The position numbers and the translations under genes are program-made. This document shows positions 31,853-41,171 of a stretch of DNA of 44,892 nucleotides, piece after piece; positions within the stretch are counted from its first letter, which is position 1, and the number at the start of each line of letters is the position of its first letter. The notes under the pieces were generated by a model. It was not told where the DNA came from and searched no databases. It was given only the letters and a program-made list of their open reading frames with translations. Source of the stretch: Flammeovirga sp. SJP92 (lineage in GTDB: Bacteria > Bacteroidota > Bacteroidia > Cytophagales > Flammeovirgaceae). The stretch covers positions 1-44,892 of the forward strand of contig NZ_LQAQ01000082.1 of NCBI RefSeq assembly GCF_001583495.1, given 5' to 3'.

Positions 31853-33262
31853 TTAATTCAAATTAAAAGCAAGTACAGTAATGTCATCTTCTTGATCATC
31901 AGCGATTTTTTCACTGATATATTCTTCAATATTTTCGGTCCAATCCTTTTCGTATTTCCCATAGAAGTTTTGTGTCATTTTCAATAAGTCTTCCGTTTTT
32001 TCAGAACCGCTGATTTTCGTTAAACCATCGGTAAACATCACAATAACATCATCTGGAGATAAGGCGTATTCGACGTCTTTGAAATTCTTAATCAAGTTGA
32101 ATCGATCTCCAATAGGGGTGTTGGTATATGGAAGTTCGTTGACATGATCATCCTGTACCAATATACCACGCCCATTTGCTGAAGTATAGATCATATTACT
32201 TCCTTGGAAATAGGCAATAGACAGGTTGACTTCATGCTTGAATTGCTCTTTGTCATCGATCTTGTGATTGAACTTATTGATAAGATAATCATGTAGGTTA
32301 TAGATCAACAAACTAGGGTAGAAAGGCAGTTCCTGAAGGGAGTCAAAATAACCAGAGATAACCATGGTCAATAAGGTTGCACTTATGGCATGGCCTTTAC
32401 AATCTCCTACAACTACTAAAGTTGTTTTATTATAGTCGTTGACATAGTAAAAATCACCACTGATGGACTCTTTTGGCTTGTAGATCAATGTATGTTCATT
32501 GAAGAAATCTTTTAAGGTCTCATTTCCAGGGAGGGTGATTTGTTGTATTTCAGAGGTGTATTTTAATGCTTCTTGAATCACAAAAAGGTCATTTTCCGCT
32601 TTAACCCTTCGCTGTTCCTCTTCCAATGCTGTGGTTTTTGTTCTTTCTAGCACCAACTCATGTTCACGTGTCGAAATCAACTCTTCTTGTTGCTGACGTA
32701 ACTCTTCTTCTTGTTGTAAAATTTCATCATTATATGCTTGAATTTCCTGATCTGCCTTATTACGTGCTCTTTCGTATTCGAGGAGTGTCCAGGCGACATC
32801 CAAACTTACCCCAATAAACACTAACGTAAAGAAAAGATACCCTTGAGAGGACTCCATATCCAAAGGTGTGAAAGGAGATAAATTGTAAATGGATGAGACA
32901 GTTAAGCCTATCGCGAGACATAAAATCATAAAAGAGTAGATGGTGCCTGTTTTGATATTAAAAAACAGAAATCCCATACTCATTGGAGGAATAAAGAAGA
33001 AAACCACTGGGGAAATAATACCGCCTTCCATAAAGCAGAGAACGGTAACAATGGTAGAAAGTAATAATACCTGAACGTGTAATATCCATTTCCGTCTCTT
33101 GGGTGGAAATAAGACAATGGCAACCTGAATCAGCGACAAACTTGTCAAAACTATTGCTTCAGACTTTAAATCAAAAAATAAATGTACCCCAATAAAAATG
33201 ATCATTAAAACTAAAAACACACGGCTCTTAATCTTAAAAAAATTGTATACATCAAATTTCAT
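31853..33262 (-). CDS. Membrane PP2C/SpoIIE-family serine phosphatase
   Basis: 469 residues. The N-terminal part (about 12-165) has about six hydrophobic helices. A charged coiled coil follows (about 170-250, EILQQEEELRQQQEEL...TTALEEEQRR). The C-terminal SpoIIE domain (about 265-468) shows the metal-binding Asp motifs: ISGDFYYVND, VVGDCKGHAISATLLTM, VMFTDGLTKISG and DQEDDITVLAFN. Such enzymes dephosphorylate anti-anti-sigma-factor-like proteins in partner-switching pathways; no STAS or anti-sigma gene is in the window. The N-terminal membrane part is a sensor of unknown signal. It is transcribed against its neighbours and has its own terminator. A second SpoIIE domain occurs at 41172-44534. 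Confidence 0.9.
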   Translation of the reverse strand: MKFDVYNFFKIKSRVFLVLMIIFIGVHLFFDLKSEAIVLTSLSLIQVAIVLFPPKRRKWILHVQVLLLSTIVTVLCFMEGGIISPVVFFFIPPMSMGFLFFNIKTGTIYSFMILCLAIGLTVSSIYNLSPFTPLDMESSQGYLFFTLVFIGVSLDVAWTLLEYERARNKADQEIQAYNDEILQQEEELRQQQEELISTREHELVLERTKTTALEEEQRRVKAENDLFVIQEALKYTSEIQQITLPGNETLKDFFNEHTLIYKPKESISGDFYYVNDYNKTTLVVVGDCKGHAISATLLTMVISGYFDSLQELPFYPSLLIYNLHDYLINKFNHKIDDKEQFKHEVNLSIAYFQGSNMIYTSANGRGILVQDDHVNELPYTNTPIGDRFNLIKNFKDVEYALSPDDVIVMFTDGLTKISGSEKTEDLLKMTQNFYGKYEKDWTENIEEYISEKIADDQEDDITVLAFNLN

Positions 33263-34184
33263 ATTTACTTAATACTTTAGTGAAGTAAGTGATAATAATT
33301 AAATCGGCAATACGCAGTAATAACATCTAGAGCTCTCATAACGTTCTAGCGTTGGTCATAGTAGTACAATAGCGTAATTAGCAGTAATAAAATTGAAATA
33401 CTATTTAAAAATAAGAATGACAGTATTGCACCAAATTTTTAAGAAGTATCGTTAATCTTTCAAATTTCAGCTTCAAATATAATATTGTAAAGTTATTGTT
33501 GTAAATATCTAAGAATATTTTGTTGCTTTTAAAATGGAAAGTATTGGTAATCTAGTATTTAAAATTGTATTTCGATTTTCTAAAAAGTGAATATATACTC
33601 ATTTTTTAAGGCTTTTTTATGAAAAATTGAAAATAGAGCTGTTCTTTAAAATGGTATAATAAGATATACTATGCTTTTTAATTTTCTGTTTTGAAGTCTT
33701 ATTCTTAGAAGAATCTATAAAGTAATACTAATCTATAATCATCAATTAATACAATTTTAAGAGTAGCTCATTTTCTAATGAGTGAAAGACAATTTTTAGG
33801 AAGGAAGACTAACTTTTAAAAGGAGGAAGTTGTAACATCTTTAAAGTGATTTTTCGTGTAAAATGAAAACGCAAAATTGTACCTGTGGGTAATCAGTATC
33901 TTTTTTTGAAACGTTATAGAAATTCTAAGTTTAACGAGATGTCGTACTGTCTATATTAAATCTATTAATGAAGAGTGTAAATTTTATTGTTTATATGGGG
34001 TGTAATTTTTTTACCACACTTCTAATACCTTAAAATTGATTTAGTTTAAAGTATGAATTAACTGATGGTGATTTTTTACACAACTATACCATCAAAATGA
34101 AATGAAACAACTTCTATCAATTCTCTAAACTTTTGGAGTAAAAAGTAGAGTTAAAAATGAATTCTTTAAAGAAGATCGAAATCA
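33263..34184. other. Large AT-rich intergenic region
   Basis: 922 bp without a supportable gene or repeat. It lies between the divergent phosphatase gene and the GH43 remnant, so it should contain both promoters, but I could not single out a confident promoter. Its size suggests that a gene, perhaps a regulator of the following glycosidase cluster, has been lost. Confidence 0.4.
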
Positions 34185-34433
34185 ATGAATAGGTTTATAT
34201 TCTTCACATATATTTTTTTCAATCTGTTCAGTGTTTCTCAGGTAACGGCTCAAGTATTACCGGAGGCATCCACGAATCCAATTGTTTCTGGGTTTCACTC
34301 GGATCCATCAATTTACAAGGTGGGTGATAACTATTGTATGGGTTATTCAAGGTTACTTCACATGGGAAGAAAAGTAATAACACGGCTTCTTTTGAATGGT
34401 TTGAGAATAAAAATTAGAAATAAAATTAACTGA
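34185..34433 (+). pseudogene. Decayed GH43 glycosidase (internal deletion)
   Basis: The start is a signal peptide (NRFIFFTYIFFNLFSVSQVTAQ) followed by ASTNPIVSGFHSDPSIYKVGDNYCM, which matches the N-terminus of GH43 xylosidase/arabinofuranosidase-type enzymes (NP-x-x-x-G-x-x-x-DPSI-x-x-x-GD-x-Y). After this the frame is no longer GH43-like. In another frame, sequence up to TAG near 34412-34414 reads [12 protein letters not shown], similar to the end of GH43 proteins with a C-terminal beta-sandwich. So the first and last parts remain and about 1.3 kb is gone. The product, if made, would be inactive. Confidence 0.7.
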
Positions 34434-34455
34434 ATTAATAGATATAACTACAGAA

Positions 34456-35976
34456 ATGAATCGAATTAGATTAATTACACTATTTGTCTTTGCACTGTTC
34501 ATAGGAGCATGCAATAAACAACAAGAGCAACCTAAAGAAGCTAAAAAACACTTTGAGCCAAATTGGGAATCACTAAGTCAATATGAGTGTCCTGAATGGT
34601 TTAGAAATGCCAAATTTGGTATATACACACACTGGGGTGTTTACTCGGCTTCTATGGCTACGGGTAATTCAGATTGGTACGGTAGAAATATGTACAATGA
34701 CTGGCACCCGAATTACAAATTCCATAAAGAAACGTACGGAGATCAGAAAGAATTTGGCTATAAAGATTTAGTGCCGAAACTGACAGGCGAGAAGTTTAAT
34801 GCTGACGAGTGGGCTGAATTGTTCCAAAAAGCAGGGGCACAGTTTGCAGGACCGGCTGGAGAACATGCTGACGGTTTTTCGATGTGGGATTCTAAAGTGA
34901 ACCCTTGGAACTCTGTGAAAATGGGTCCGAAAATCGATGTGGTTGCGGAGATGAAAAAAGCGGTAAAGAAGAGAGGAATGAAATACGTGGTCAGTTTGCA
35001 TCACTCTTGGCTTTGGGGTTGGTATCCTACTTGGGATGAAAACACCGATTGTGCTAACCCAGAATTTGCAGGTTTATATGGTCCTAAAATCCCTGAAACT
35101 TCTCGTCTTCTTAAGATTGGAGATGAAAAAGGATCTTACCCAATGCCTAGTCCTGAGTTTGAAAGAATTTGGTTAGAAAAAGTAAAAGAAGTAGTGGATG
35201 GTTACTCTCCTGATTTACTTTGGTTTGATAACAGAGTTAGAATTTTGTCGGAAGATATCAGAAAGCAAATGGTGGCCTATGTACATAATCACAGTGCTCA
35301 AAATAATGTAGAAAGAGTATTTACGTTTAAGCGCCCTGACTTCCCATTGGGTGTAGGAACGGTAGATTTGGAGCGTGAACGTATGCCGGATATCTATCCT
35401 GATCCATGGTTAACGGATACATCTATTTCAAAGTCTTCTTGGTCTTATGCATCAGACTTAAAATGTTATCCTACGAACCGTTTGATTGATGATCTTGTGG
35501 ATATTGTCAGTAAAAATGGTTGTCTGTTACTGAATGTTGCACCACATCCTGATGGTACAATTCCTCAAGAGCAAAAGGAGCGTTTGTTGGAGATGGGTGA
35601 GTGGTTAAAGTTAAATGGAGAAGCAATTTACGATAGCCGTCCTTGGTTGATTTTTGGAGAAGGGCCAACGAAAACAAAAAGTGGTCACTTAGCCGATCAG
35701 AAATTTGATGGTTTTGGAGCTGAAGATATCCGTTTCACCACAAAAGGAGATCAGTTATATGCTATTGCATTAGGCTGGCCTGAATCAGGAGTATTGCCTA
35801 TCAAATCATTAGGTTTAATTGCTTATAATTCAAAAGTAAAAGATGTAGAATTGATTGGTCACAAAGGGAAATTGCAATGGGAAAGAACGGAAGGTGCATT
35901 GAATGTAACGCTTCCTAAAGATAAGCCATGTGATTTTGCTTATGTATTTAAGATCAATTTTAAAGATAATAAATAA
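34456..35976 (+). CDS. GH29 alpha-L-fucosidase, lipoprotein
   Basis: 506 residues. Lipoprotein signal [19 protein letters not shown] with lipobox IGAC. The GH29 barrel starts at [19 protein letters not shown] (about 52-70) and includes [32 protein letters not shown] and the nucleophile Asp258 in [29 protein letters not shown] and [10 protein letters not shown] are the usual later motifs, followed by a C-terminal beta-sandwich (about 420-505). It removes alpha-linked L-fucose from glycans. With the adjoining sulfatase and GH2 gene the target is probably a sulfated fucose- and galactose-containing polymer. The acid/base residue cannot be fixed by eye, as it varies in the family. It begins 22 bp after the GH43 remnant. 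Confidence 0.92.
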   Translation: MNRIRLITLFVFALFIGACNKQQEQPKEAKKHFEPNWESLSQYECPEWFRNAKFGIYTHWGVYSASMATGNSDWYGRNMYNDWHPNYKFHKETYGDQKEFGYKDLVPKLTGEKFNADEWAELFQKAGAQFAGPAGEHADGFSMWDSKVNPWNSVKMGPKIDVVAEMKKAVKKRGMKYVVSLHHSWLWGWYPTWDENTDCANPEFAGLYGPKIPETSRLLKIGDEKGSYPMPSPEFERIWLEKVKEVVDGYSPDLLWFDNRVRILSEDIRKQMVAYVHNHSAQNNVERVFTFKRPDFPLGVGTVDLERERMPDIYPDPWLTDTSISKSSWSYASDLKCYPTNRLIDDLVDIVSKNGCLLLNVAPHPDGTIPQEQKERLLEMGEWLKLNGEAIYDSRPWLIFGEGPTKTKSGHLADQKFDGFGAEDIRFTTKGDQLYAIALGWPESGVLPIKSLGLIAYNSKVKDVELIGHKGKLQWERTEGALNVTLPKDKPCDFAYVFKINFKDNK

Positions 35977-36007
35977 CCTGGAATTGGTTTTTATAATGGA
36001 TTTTGTC

Positions 36008-36124
36008 ATGGTTCGTGAGCCACAAGGCATTGTGACTCTACAGGGCGATAGATTTTCAATTTTTAGATTTAGATGAATTGAATCCTTTGTAGGGACGTTG
36101 CATTGCAACGTCCTCACGAACCAT
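36008..36124. repeat. REP/BIME-like composite palindrome
   Basis: An outer perfect 12-bp inverted repeat, ATGGTTCGTGAG (36008-36019) and CTCACGAACCAT (36113-36124), encloses two smaller dyads: CACAA-GGCA-TTGTG (36020-36034 region) and GGACGTTGC...GCAACGTCC (36092-36112). Both inner dyads have relatives in the gap after 27856. There is no gene within. The stretch 36125-36239 has no further feature. Confidence 0.65.
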
Positions 36125-36239
36125 TTTACGGATCATATCACAATCCATTTTATTCATAAATACTTATTACATAAACTGGCTCAAAACAGACTGAGCACCA
36201 TCATTAACATTAGAAATAGACATTATAATAATAACTGAA

Positions 36240-37850
36240 ATGAAAATATCTATTCTTAAAACACTCACAAAAACAGGAATATTACTCACATTCTTGTTGT
36301 CTTCAGCAATCTCTTTTGCTCAAAAAAAGCAACCTAACATCATTTATATAATGTCTGACGATCATGCGGCACACGCCATTGGCACGTATGGAGGAAGGTT
36401 GTCATCATTAAATCCTACGCCCAACTTGGATAAGCTGGCAGATGGCGGTATTCGTTTTAATAATGCTTTTTGCAACAATTCAATTTGTACACCAAGTAGA
36501 GCCTCTATTATCTCAGGACAGTATCCTCAAACCAATGGCGTTTTGGATTTGGATATTCATTTAGATCCTGAAAAGCAGTATTTGCCTAAGGAAATGAAAA
36601 AGCTAGGGTACAGCACGGCCATCATTGGTAAATGGCACTTGCATATTGAACCGACTGCTTTTGATTACTATAAAGTTTTGCCGGGGCAAGGAAAGTATTT
36701 TAATCCAACATTCCATGAGAAAGGAAAAGGAGAGTGGCCTAAAAACAAAGTAAAAACAGAAGGTCATTCAAGTGATGTGATAACAGATGTGACGATCAAT
36801 TACTTGGAAAATAGAGATAAATCGAAGCCTTTCTTCCTAATGCACCACTATAAAGCACCTCATGATTTCTTTGAGTATGCACCACGTTATGAAGACTACT
36901 TGGCCGCTACTGAAATTCCTGAACCTTCAAGTTTATATTATCAACCCAACTGGGGTTCAGAAGCAACTAGAGGTGCCAATGATTCTTTGATCAACTATAT
37001 TGGTACATCGGTTTCAGATCGTCATATGTATAGAAATTACAATAAGTTCTTCCATGAAGATTCTTTAAAAGGACAGCAATCGGCGCATGTAGCGTATCAA
37101 GATTACCTCAAAAGATACTTGCGCTGTGTGAAAGGTGTGGATGACAACTTAGGACGTTTATTTGATTATTTGAAAAAAGAAGGACTTTGGGAAAATACAA
37201 TCATTGTCTACACGGCAGATCAAGGAATGATGTTGGGAGAGCATGATTTGCAAGACAAACGTTGGATCTATGAAGAATCGATGCGTATGCCTTTTATTGT
37301 ACATTATCCTAAAGGAATTGAAGCGGGAAGAGATACTGATCTTTTGATTAATAACACCGATTTCGCACCTACATTAATTGAAATGGCAGGAGGGAAAGCA
37401 CCAAAGTATATGCAAGGAAAAAGCTTTGCTCGAACACTAAAAGGGAAAGAAGAAAAAGACTGGAGAACGGCAACTTATTATCGTTATTGGATGCACATTA
37501 TCCATCATTACGTGCCGGCTCACTTTGGCTTGCGTACGGAAGACTACAAATTGGTATTCTATTATGGAAAACATTATTTGCCGGAGTCTGAGTTTGCGAA
37601 GCACTACTGGGCCAAGCAATATTATGGAATAGAGAGAGAGACGCCTCCGACTTGGGAATTCTATGATTTGAAAAACGATCCTGAAGAATTACACAACCGC
37701 TATAATGATCCAAAATACCAAGAGATCATTGCTCAATTAAAATCAGAGTTGAAAAAACAAAGAGAAGAGCTGAATGAAACGGATGAGAACTATCCGAAGA
37801 TTCAAGCGATTGTAGAGAAGCATTGGGATGCAAAAACGTTAGCAGAATAA
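36240..37850 (+). CDS. Type I (S1 family) formylglycine sulfatase
   Basis: 536 residues. Signal peptide, cut after AISFAQ near residue 27, so periplasmic. The sulfatase domain starts PNIIYIMSDDHAAHAIGTYGG with metal-binding Asp40 and Asp41. The C-x-P-S-R motif (ICTPSRASIISG) holds Cys83, which is converted to formylglycine by the maturation enzyme (not in the window). GKWHLH (catalytic Lys/His), YKAPHDFFEY and YTADQGMMLGEHDL (second pair of metal ligands) are present. The C-terminal part (TWEFYDLKNDPEELHNRYND) is typical. It removes sulfate esters from carbohydrates so that neighbouring GH29 and GH2 enzymes can act. Subfamily and regiospecificity cannot be told by eye. It ends with a clear terminator. 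Confidence 0.95.
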   Translation: MKISILKTLTKTGILLTFLLSSAISFAQKKQPNIIYIMSDDHAAHAIGTYGGRLSSLNPTPNLDKLADGGIRFNNAFCNNSICTPSRASIISGQYPQTNGVLDLDIHLDPEKQYLPKEMKKLGYSTAIIGKWHLHIEPTAFDYYKVLPGQGKYFNPTFHEKGKGEWPKNKVKTEGHSSDVITDVTINYLENRDKSKPFFLMHHYKAPHDFFEYAPRYEDYLAATEIPEPSSLYYQPNWGSEATRGANDSLINYIGTSVSDRHMYRNYNKFFHEDSLKGQQSAHVAYQDYLKRYLRCVKGVDDNLGRLFDYLKKEGLWENTIIVYTADQGMMLGEHDLQDKRWIYEESMRMPFIVHYPKGIEAGRDTDLLINNTDFAPTLIEMAGGKAPKYMQGKSFARTLKGKEEKDWRTATYYRYWMHIIHHYVPAHFGLRTEDYKLVFYYGKHYLPESEFAKHYWAKQYYGIERETPPTWEFYDLKNDPEELHNRYNDPKYQEIIAQLKSELKKQREELNETDENYPKIQAIVEKHWDAKTLAE

Positions 37851-37875
37851 GAACATTTTCTTATCTGTGAGATAA

Positions 37876-37928
37876 ATACCCTCTCTTTTGATTAAATTTT
37901 TTTACTCAAAGAGAGGGTATTTCTTTTA
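37876..37928 (+). terminator. Rho-independent terminator after the sulfatase gene
   Basis: ATACCCTCTCTTT (37876-37888) pairs with AAAGAGAGGGTAT (37908-37920), followed by TTCTTTT. Loop of 19 bases with T-runs. It separates the sulfatase from the GH2 gene. Confidence 0.8.
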
Positions 37929-37974
37929 CCTTGAATTTCAAAATTCATAAACGCAACTAACAGATAGAAAAGGT

Positions 37975-40494
37975 ATGAAACCATTCATAGTATTACTTAT
38001 ACTATTTTTTACGTTTTCCTCTTGTTCTCAGGTCAGGAGAAGAACGGTCGATGATTTTAATTTTGGTTGGAAATTCTCCAAAAACGACATCAGTAATGCA
38101 CAAAACATTACTTTTGATGATACTTCTTGGGAAGACATTCGATTGCCTCATGATTGGAGTATTTTAGGGGGTTATCAAAAAGATAAAGGAGCTTCCAGTA
38201 CTGGTTTTACTGAAGGAGGAATTGGATGGTACCGTAAGACATTTACGGTGCCGGCATCGGATAGAGACAGAGAAATTTGGATTGAATTTGATGGGGTGTA
38301 TTGTAACTCCACAGTGTATATCAATGGCGAAAAATTAGGGTTTAGACCGAGTGGTTATGCAAGTTTTTCGTACACATTGTCAAATCACTTAAAATATGGT
38401 GAAGAAAATGTGATCGCTGTAAAAGTAGATCATTCCAACTTTGTAGATTCACGTTGGTACACAGGTTCAGGTATCTACCGTGATGTTCGGTTAGTGAAAA
38501 CAGCAAAGACGCATATTCCTCAATGGGGAGTGCAGATTACGACACCTGAAGTAACAGTTAAACAGGCTTTTGTGCGTGTGAAAACCACTATTAAGGGGAA
38601 AACGGATCACACTTCTGTGAAAATTACATTGATGGATGAAAAGAACACGGTAGTTGCAGAAAGTGAAGCCAAAGCCATTACGGGAGATATTGTAGATCAG
38701 AAACTACAAGTACTGCAACCCAAGCGTTGGGGAATTGAAACGCCACATCTTTACACGGCAAAAATTCAAGTTTTGAATAACGGCAAAATGGTAGATGAAA
38801 TCGTGGAGCAATTCGGTATTAGAGCTTTTAATTTTGATGCCAAAAAAGGCTTTTTCTTAAATGGAAGAAACGTAAAGATCAAAGGCGTCAATCTGCATCA
38901 TGATGTGGGAGCAGTGGGAGCTGCTGCAGTAAGAGACCACTGGTTATTCCGTTTGAAGAAATTAAAATCAGTAGGCGTAAATGCGATCCGAATGGCACAT
39001 AATCCACATTCTCCATTATTAATGGATTTATGCGATGAAATGGGCTTCTTGGTGATGAATGAAGCTTTTGATGAATGGTATGTTCCTAAAGCTAAAATGA
39101 TGAATTGCCTAGGTGGTAAAAAAGCTTCAAAAGACATTTCAGAAGGCTACCCTGAAGTATTTAGAGAGTGGGCAGAACGTGATCTTAAGGATTTAATCAG
39201 AAGAGATTACAACCATCCTTCAGTGATTATGTGGAGTATTGGTAATGAGATCGAATGGACTTTCCCTGCATATTCTCAGACCTATGCAAAGCTTAAAAAA
39301 GGGATCAGAGAATATGAAGATACACCTACTTTTGATACTACTGTGATTAAGCCCGTATTTGAAGAGGTGACAGGTGGAGTAGATTCATTGTCTATTATAG
39401 CACATCAACTATCGAAATGGGTGAAGGAAGAAGATACAACCCGTCCGACGGTATGTGGAAGTGTGCGTCCTTCCATCGCTTTTGCCAGTGGATATGCTGA
39501 TGCTGTAGATATTTTAGGTCTTAATTACAGAGAGATTGATTATGATGCAGCACATGAGGCATTTCCAAATAAAATGATGTTAGGTTCTGAAAACTGGGTA
39601 GCTTATTCTGAATGGAAAGCAGTGCAGGAAAGAGACTTTATCCCAGGTATTTTTGTATGGACAGGTTTCGCTTATTTAGGAGAGGCAGGGCTATGGCCAA
39701 GAAAAGGCTTGAATATTTCTCTCTTTGATTTTGCAGGCTTTAAGAATCCAAGGGGACACTTTTTTGAATGTTTATGGAAAGAAGACCCTAAAGTATATAT
39801 GGTGACAACGCCGGTTGATGCATCAGAATATTCTTACACTAAGAAAGACGGTTGGAAGTTCGATATACAGTTAAGAAAACCTCCCGTGTGGGCAGAGTTG
39901 AGATTGTGGGAATGGTATAATGTCAACGAACATTGGAATTACAAAACAGGAGAAGATATTGTGGTGCAAACGTACACCAATTGCGAAGAAGCTGAGCTTT
40001 TCCTTAATGGTAAAAGCCTTGGGAAACAATCTCTTGCTGATTTTTCTGACAGTGATAATATCATCAAATGGTTAGTGCCTTATCACAAAGGAGAGTTGAA
40101 AGTGGTGGGTTATAACAATGGTCAGAAGGTAGAAGAATATGTGTTGAATACTGTAGGGGAAGTTGCTAAAATAGTCCTGGCATCAGATCAAACTCAAATG
40201 AAAGCCAACCAATACGATGTGGCACATATCACTGTAAAAATGTTTGACGAGGAAGGTTATGAAATCAAAAACGCAGAAAAGGAAGTGACATTCCATGTGT
40301 CTGAAGAGCTGGATTTGCTTGGTGTTGATAACGGCTCAGAAATGAACGTATCGCCACATAACACTAATCACGTAAAATCTCATAAAGGCAGAGCATTGGC
40401 TATGGTAAGGTCTATGGATCAGAAAGGTGATGCTACTGTGTATGTGAGTGTTGGAGATGTAAAGAGTAATGAAGTGGTAATAGAATTGAAATAA
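37975..40494 (+). CDS. GH2 glycosidase (beta-galactosidase-like)
   Basis: 839 residues. Lipoprotein signal KPFIVLLILFFTFSSCSQ (lipobox FSSC). Domain order: sugar-binding jelly roll (about 20-185, RLPHDWS, GGIGWYRKTF, YINGEKLGFRPSGY), Ig-like (about 190-290), TIM barrel (about 295-610) and C-terminal Ig-like DUF4982 and GH2 C-terminal domains. The acid/base is Glu425 in NHPSVIMWSIGNEIEW and the nucleophile candidate Glu539 in MLGSENW. IKGVNLHHDVGAVGAA and AHNPHSP are further GH2 signatures. Most relatives are beta-galactosidases, some glucuronidases or other activities, so the exact sugar is inferred. It stands alone between two terminators, suggesting its own promoter in 37929-37974. Confidence 0.93.
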   Translation: MKPFIVLLILFFTFSSCSQVRRRTVDDFNFGWKFSKNDISNAQNITFDDTSWEDIRLPHDWSILGGYQKDKGASSTGFTEGGIGWYRKTFTVPASDRDREIWIEFDGVYCNSTVYINGEKLGFRPSGYASFSYTLSNHLKYGEENVIAVKVDHSNFVDSRWYTGSGIYRDVRLVKTAKTHIPQWGVQITTPEVTVKQAFVRVKTTIKGKTDHTSVKITLMDEKNTVVAESEAKAITGDIVDQKLQVLQPKRWGIETPHLYTAKIQVLNNGKMVDEIVEQFGIRAFNFDAKKGFFLNGRNVKIKGVNLHHDVGAVGAAAVRDHWLFRLKKLKSVGVNAIRMAHNPHSPLLMDLCDEMGFLVMNEAFDEWYVPKAKMMNCLGGKKASKDISEGYPEVFREWAERDLKDLIRRDYNHPSVIMWSIGNEIEWTFPAYSQTYAKLKKGIREYEDTPTFDTTVIKPVFEEVTGGVDSLSIIAHQLSKWVKEEDTTRPTVCGSVRPSIAFASGYADAVDILGLNYREIDYDAAHEAFPNKMMLGSENWVAYSEWKAVQERDFIPGIFVWTGFAYLGEAGLWPRKGLNISLFDFAGFKNPRGHFFECLWKEDPKVYMVTTPVDASEYSYTKKDGWKFDIQLRKPPVWAELRLWEWYNVNEHWNYKTGEDIVVQTYTNCEEAELFLNGKSLGKQSLADFSDSDNIIKWLVPYHKGELKVVGYNNGQKVEEYVLNTVGEVAKIVLASDQTQMKANQYDVAHITVKMFDEEGYEIKNAEKEVTFHVSEELDLLGVDNGSEMNVSPHNTNHVKSHKGRALAMVRSMDQKGDATVYVSVGDVKSNEVVIELK

Positions 40495-40511
40495 AAGGTC
40501 TGTTATTCGTT

Positions 40512-40550
40512 AAAAGCTCATGATTAATAGTCATGGGCTTTTGTTGTTTT
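40512..40550 (+). terminator. Rho-independent terminator after the GH2 gene
   Basis: AAAAGCTCATGA (40512-40523) pairs with TCATGGGCTTTT (40531-40542) with one G-T pair, followed by GTTGTTTTT. Confidence 0.8.
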
Positions 40551-40592
40551 TAATGATTTGAAAGGTACTGTTGATGCTATCACTTAACATTC

Positions 40593-40808
40593 ATAAGTAC
40601 TAAGACAAAATTATATAACACTTATTCATATTATTTTTTCTGATTACTGCCTTTAAAAAACTTTAAATAGAACCACTATTTATACGTTTTTCAGCGTTGT
40701 TGCCTTTAAAAAACTTTAAATAGAACCACTATTTATACGTTTTTCAGCGTTGTACTCACAAAAAATAATGAAGAATTAATTATCATTTATTTTTGACTTA
40801 GTACTTAT
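40593..40808 (-). mobile_element. MITE-like element, copy 2, with internal 53-bp tandem duplication
   Basis: A 216-bp non-coding element with 16-18 bp terminal inverted repeats: ATAAGTACTAAGACAAAA at 40593 and its inverse ending GACTTAGTACTTAT at 40808. Inside, a 53-bp unit (TGCCTTTAAAAAACTTTAAA...CAGCGTTGT) is repeated exactly at 40648-40700 and 40701-40753. The element is the reverse relative of 3244-3413, which has a single unit. No clear target duplication was seen. Confidence 0.75.
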
Positions 40809-41171
40809 CAGTGGATTTTAACCATTTTGTTTAGTAGTACTTTTCCTTTCAATACTTTGAATTTTTGTTTCATTTTATTTCAAAACAAAGCGAAGAAGAA
40901 GGAAGTTTGGAAGGGGAAATTTGAATGCTAGCAAAACGTAAATTAATAGTTAATGTTACATCAGGCGACCTGTACAAAGAAAAACCTACCTTCAGTTTTT
41001 ACCTCAAAAAGCATAAAAACAGGCCTTCCTTGTTAATCTTATGTCAAGAAAATCCAAACATATGTTAATTCGGTGCTATAAAAATAAGAATTACGAAAAT
41101 GGACATCATTATTGTATAGTTGAAATTACTTTTAAACTTTCATATTTTTTTGACTTTCGGTAAACTACCTT
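40809..41171. other. Intergenic region upstream of the sensor-phosphatase gene
   Basis: No gene. It includes a relative of the dyad at 31630-31659 (TTTGTTTCATTTTATTTCAAAACAAAGCGAAGAAG in parts, about 40864-40898) and AT-rich sequence in front of the ATG at 41172. The promoter of the following gene should lie here; no box could be identified with confidence. Confidence 0.35.

Noticed and set aside
31796-31987. Plus-strand ORF opposite the end of the phosphatase gene
   Set aside because: It lies over the terminator and the antisense strand of a well-supported gene and has no recognisable motif.
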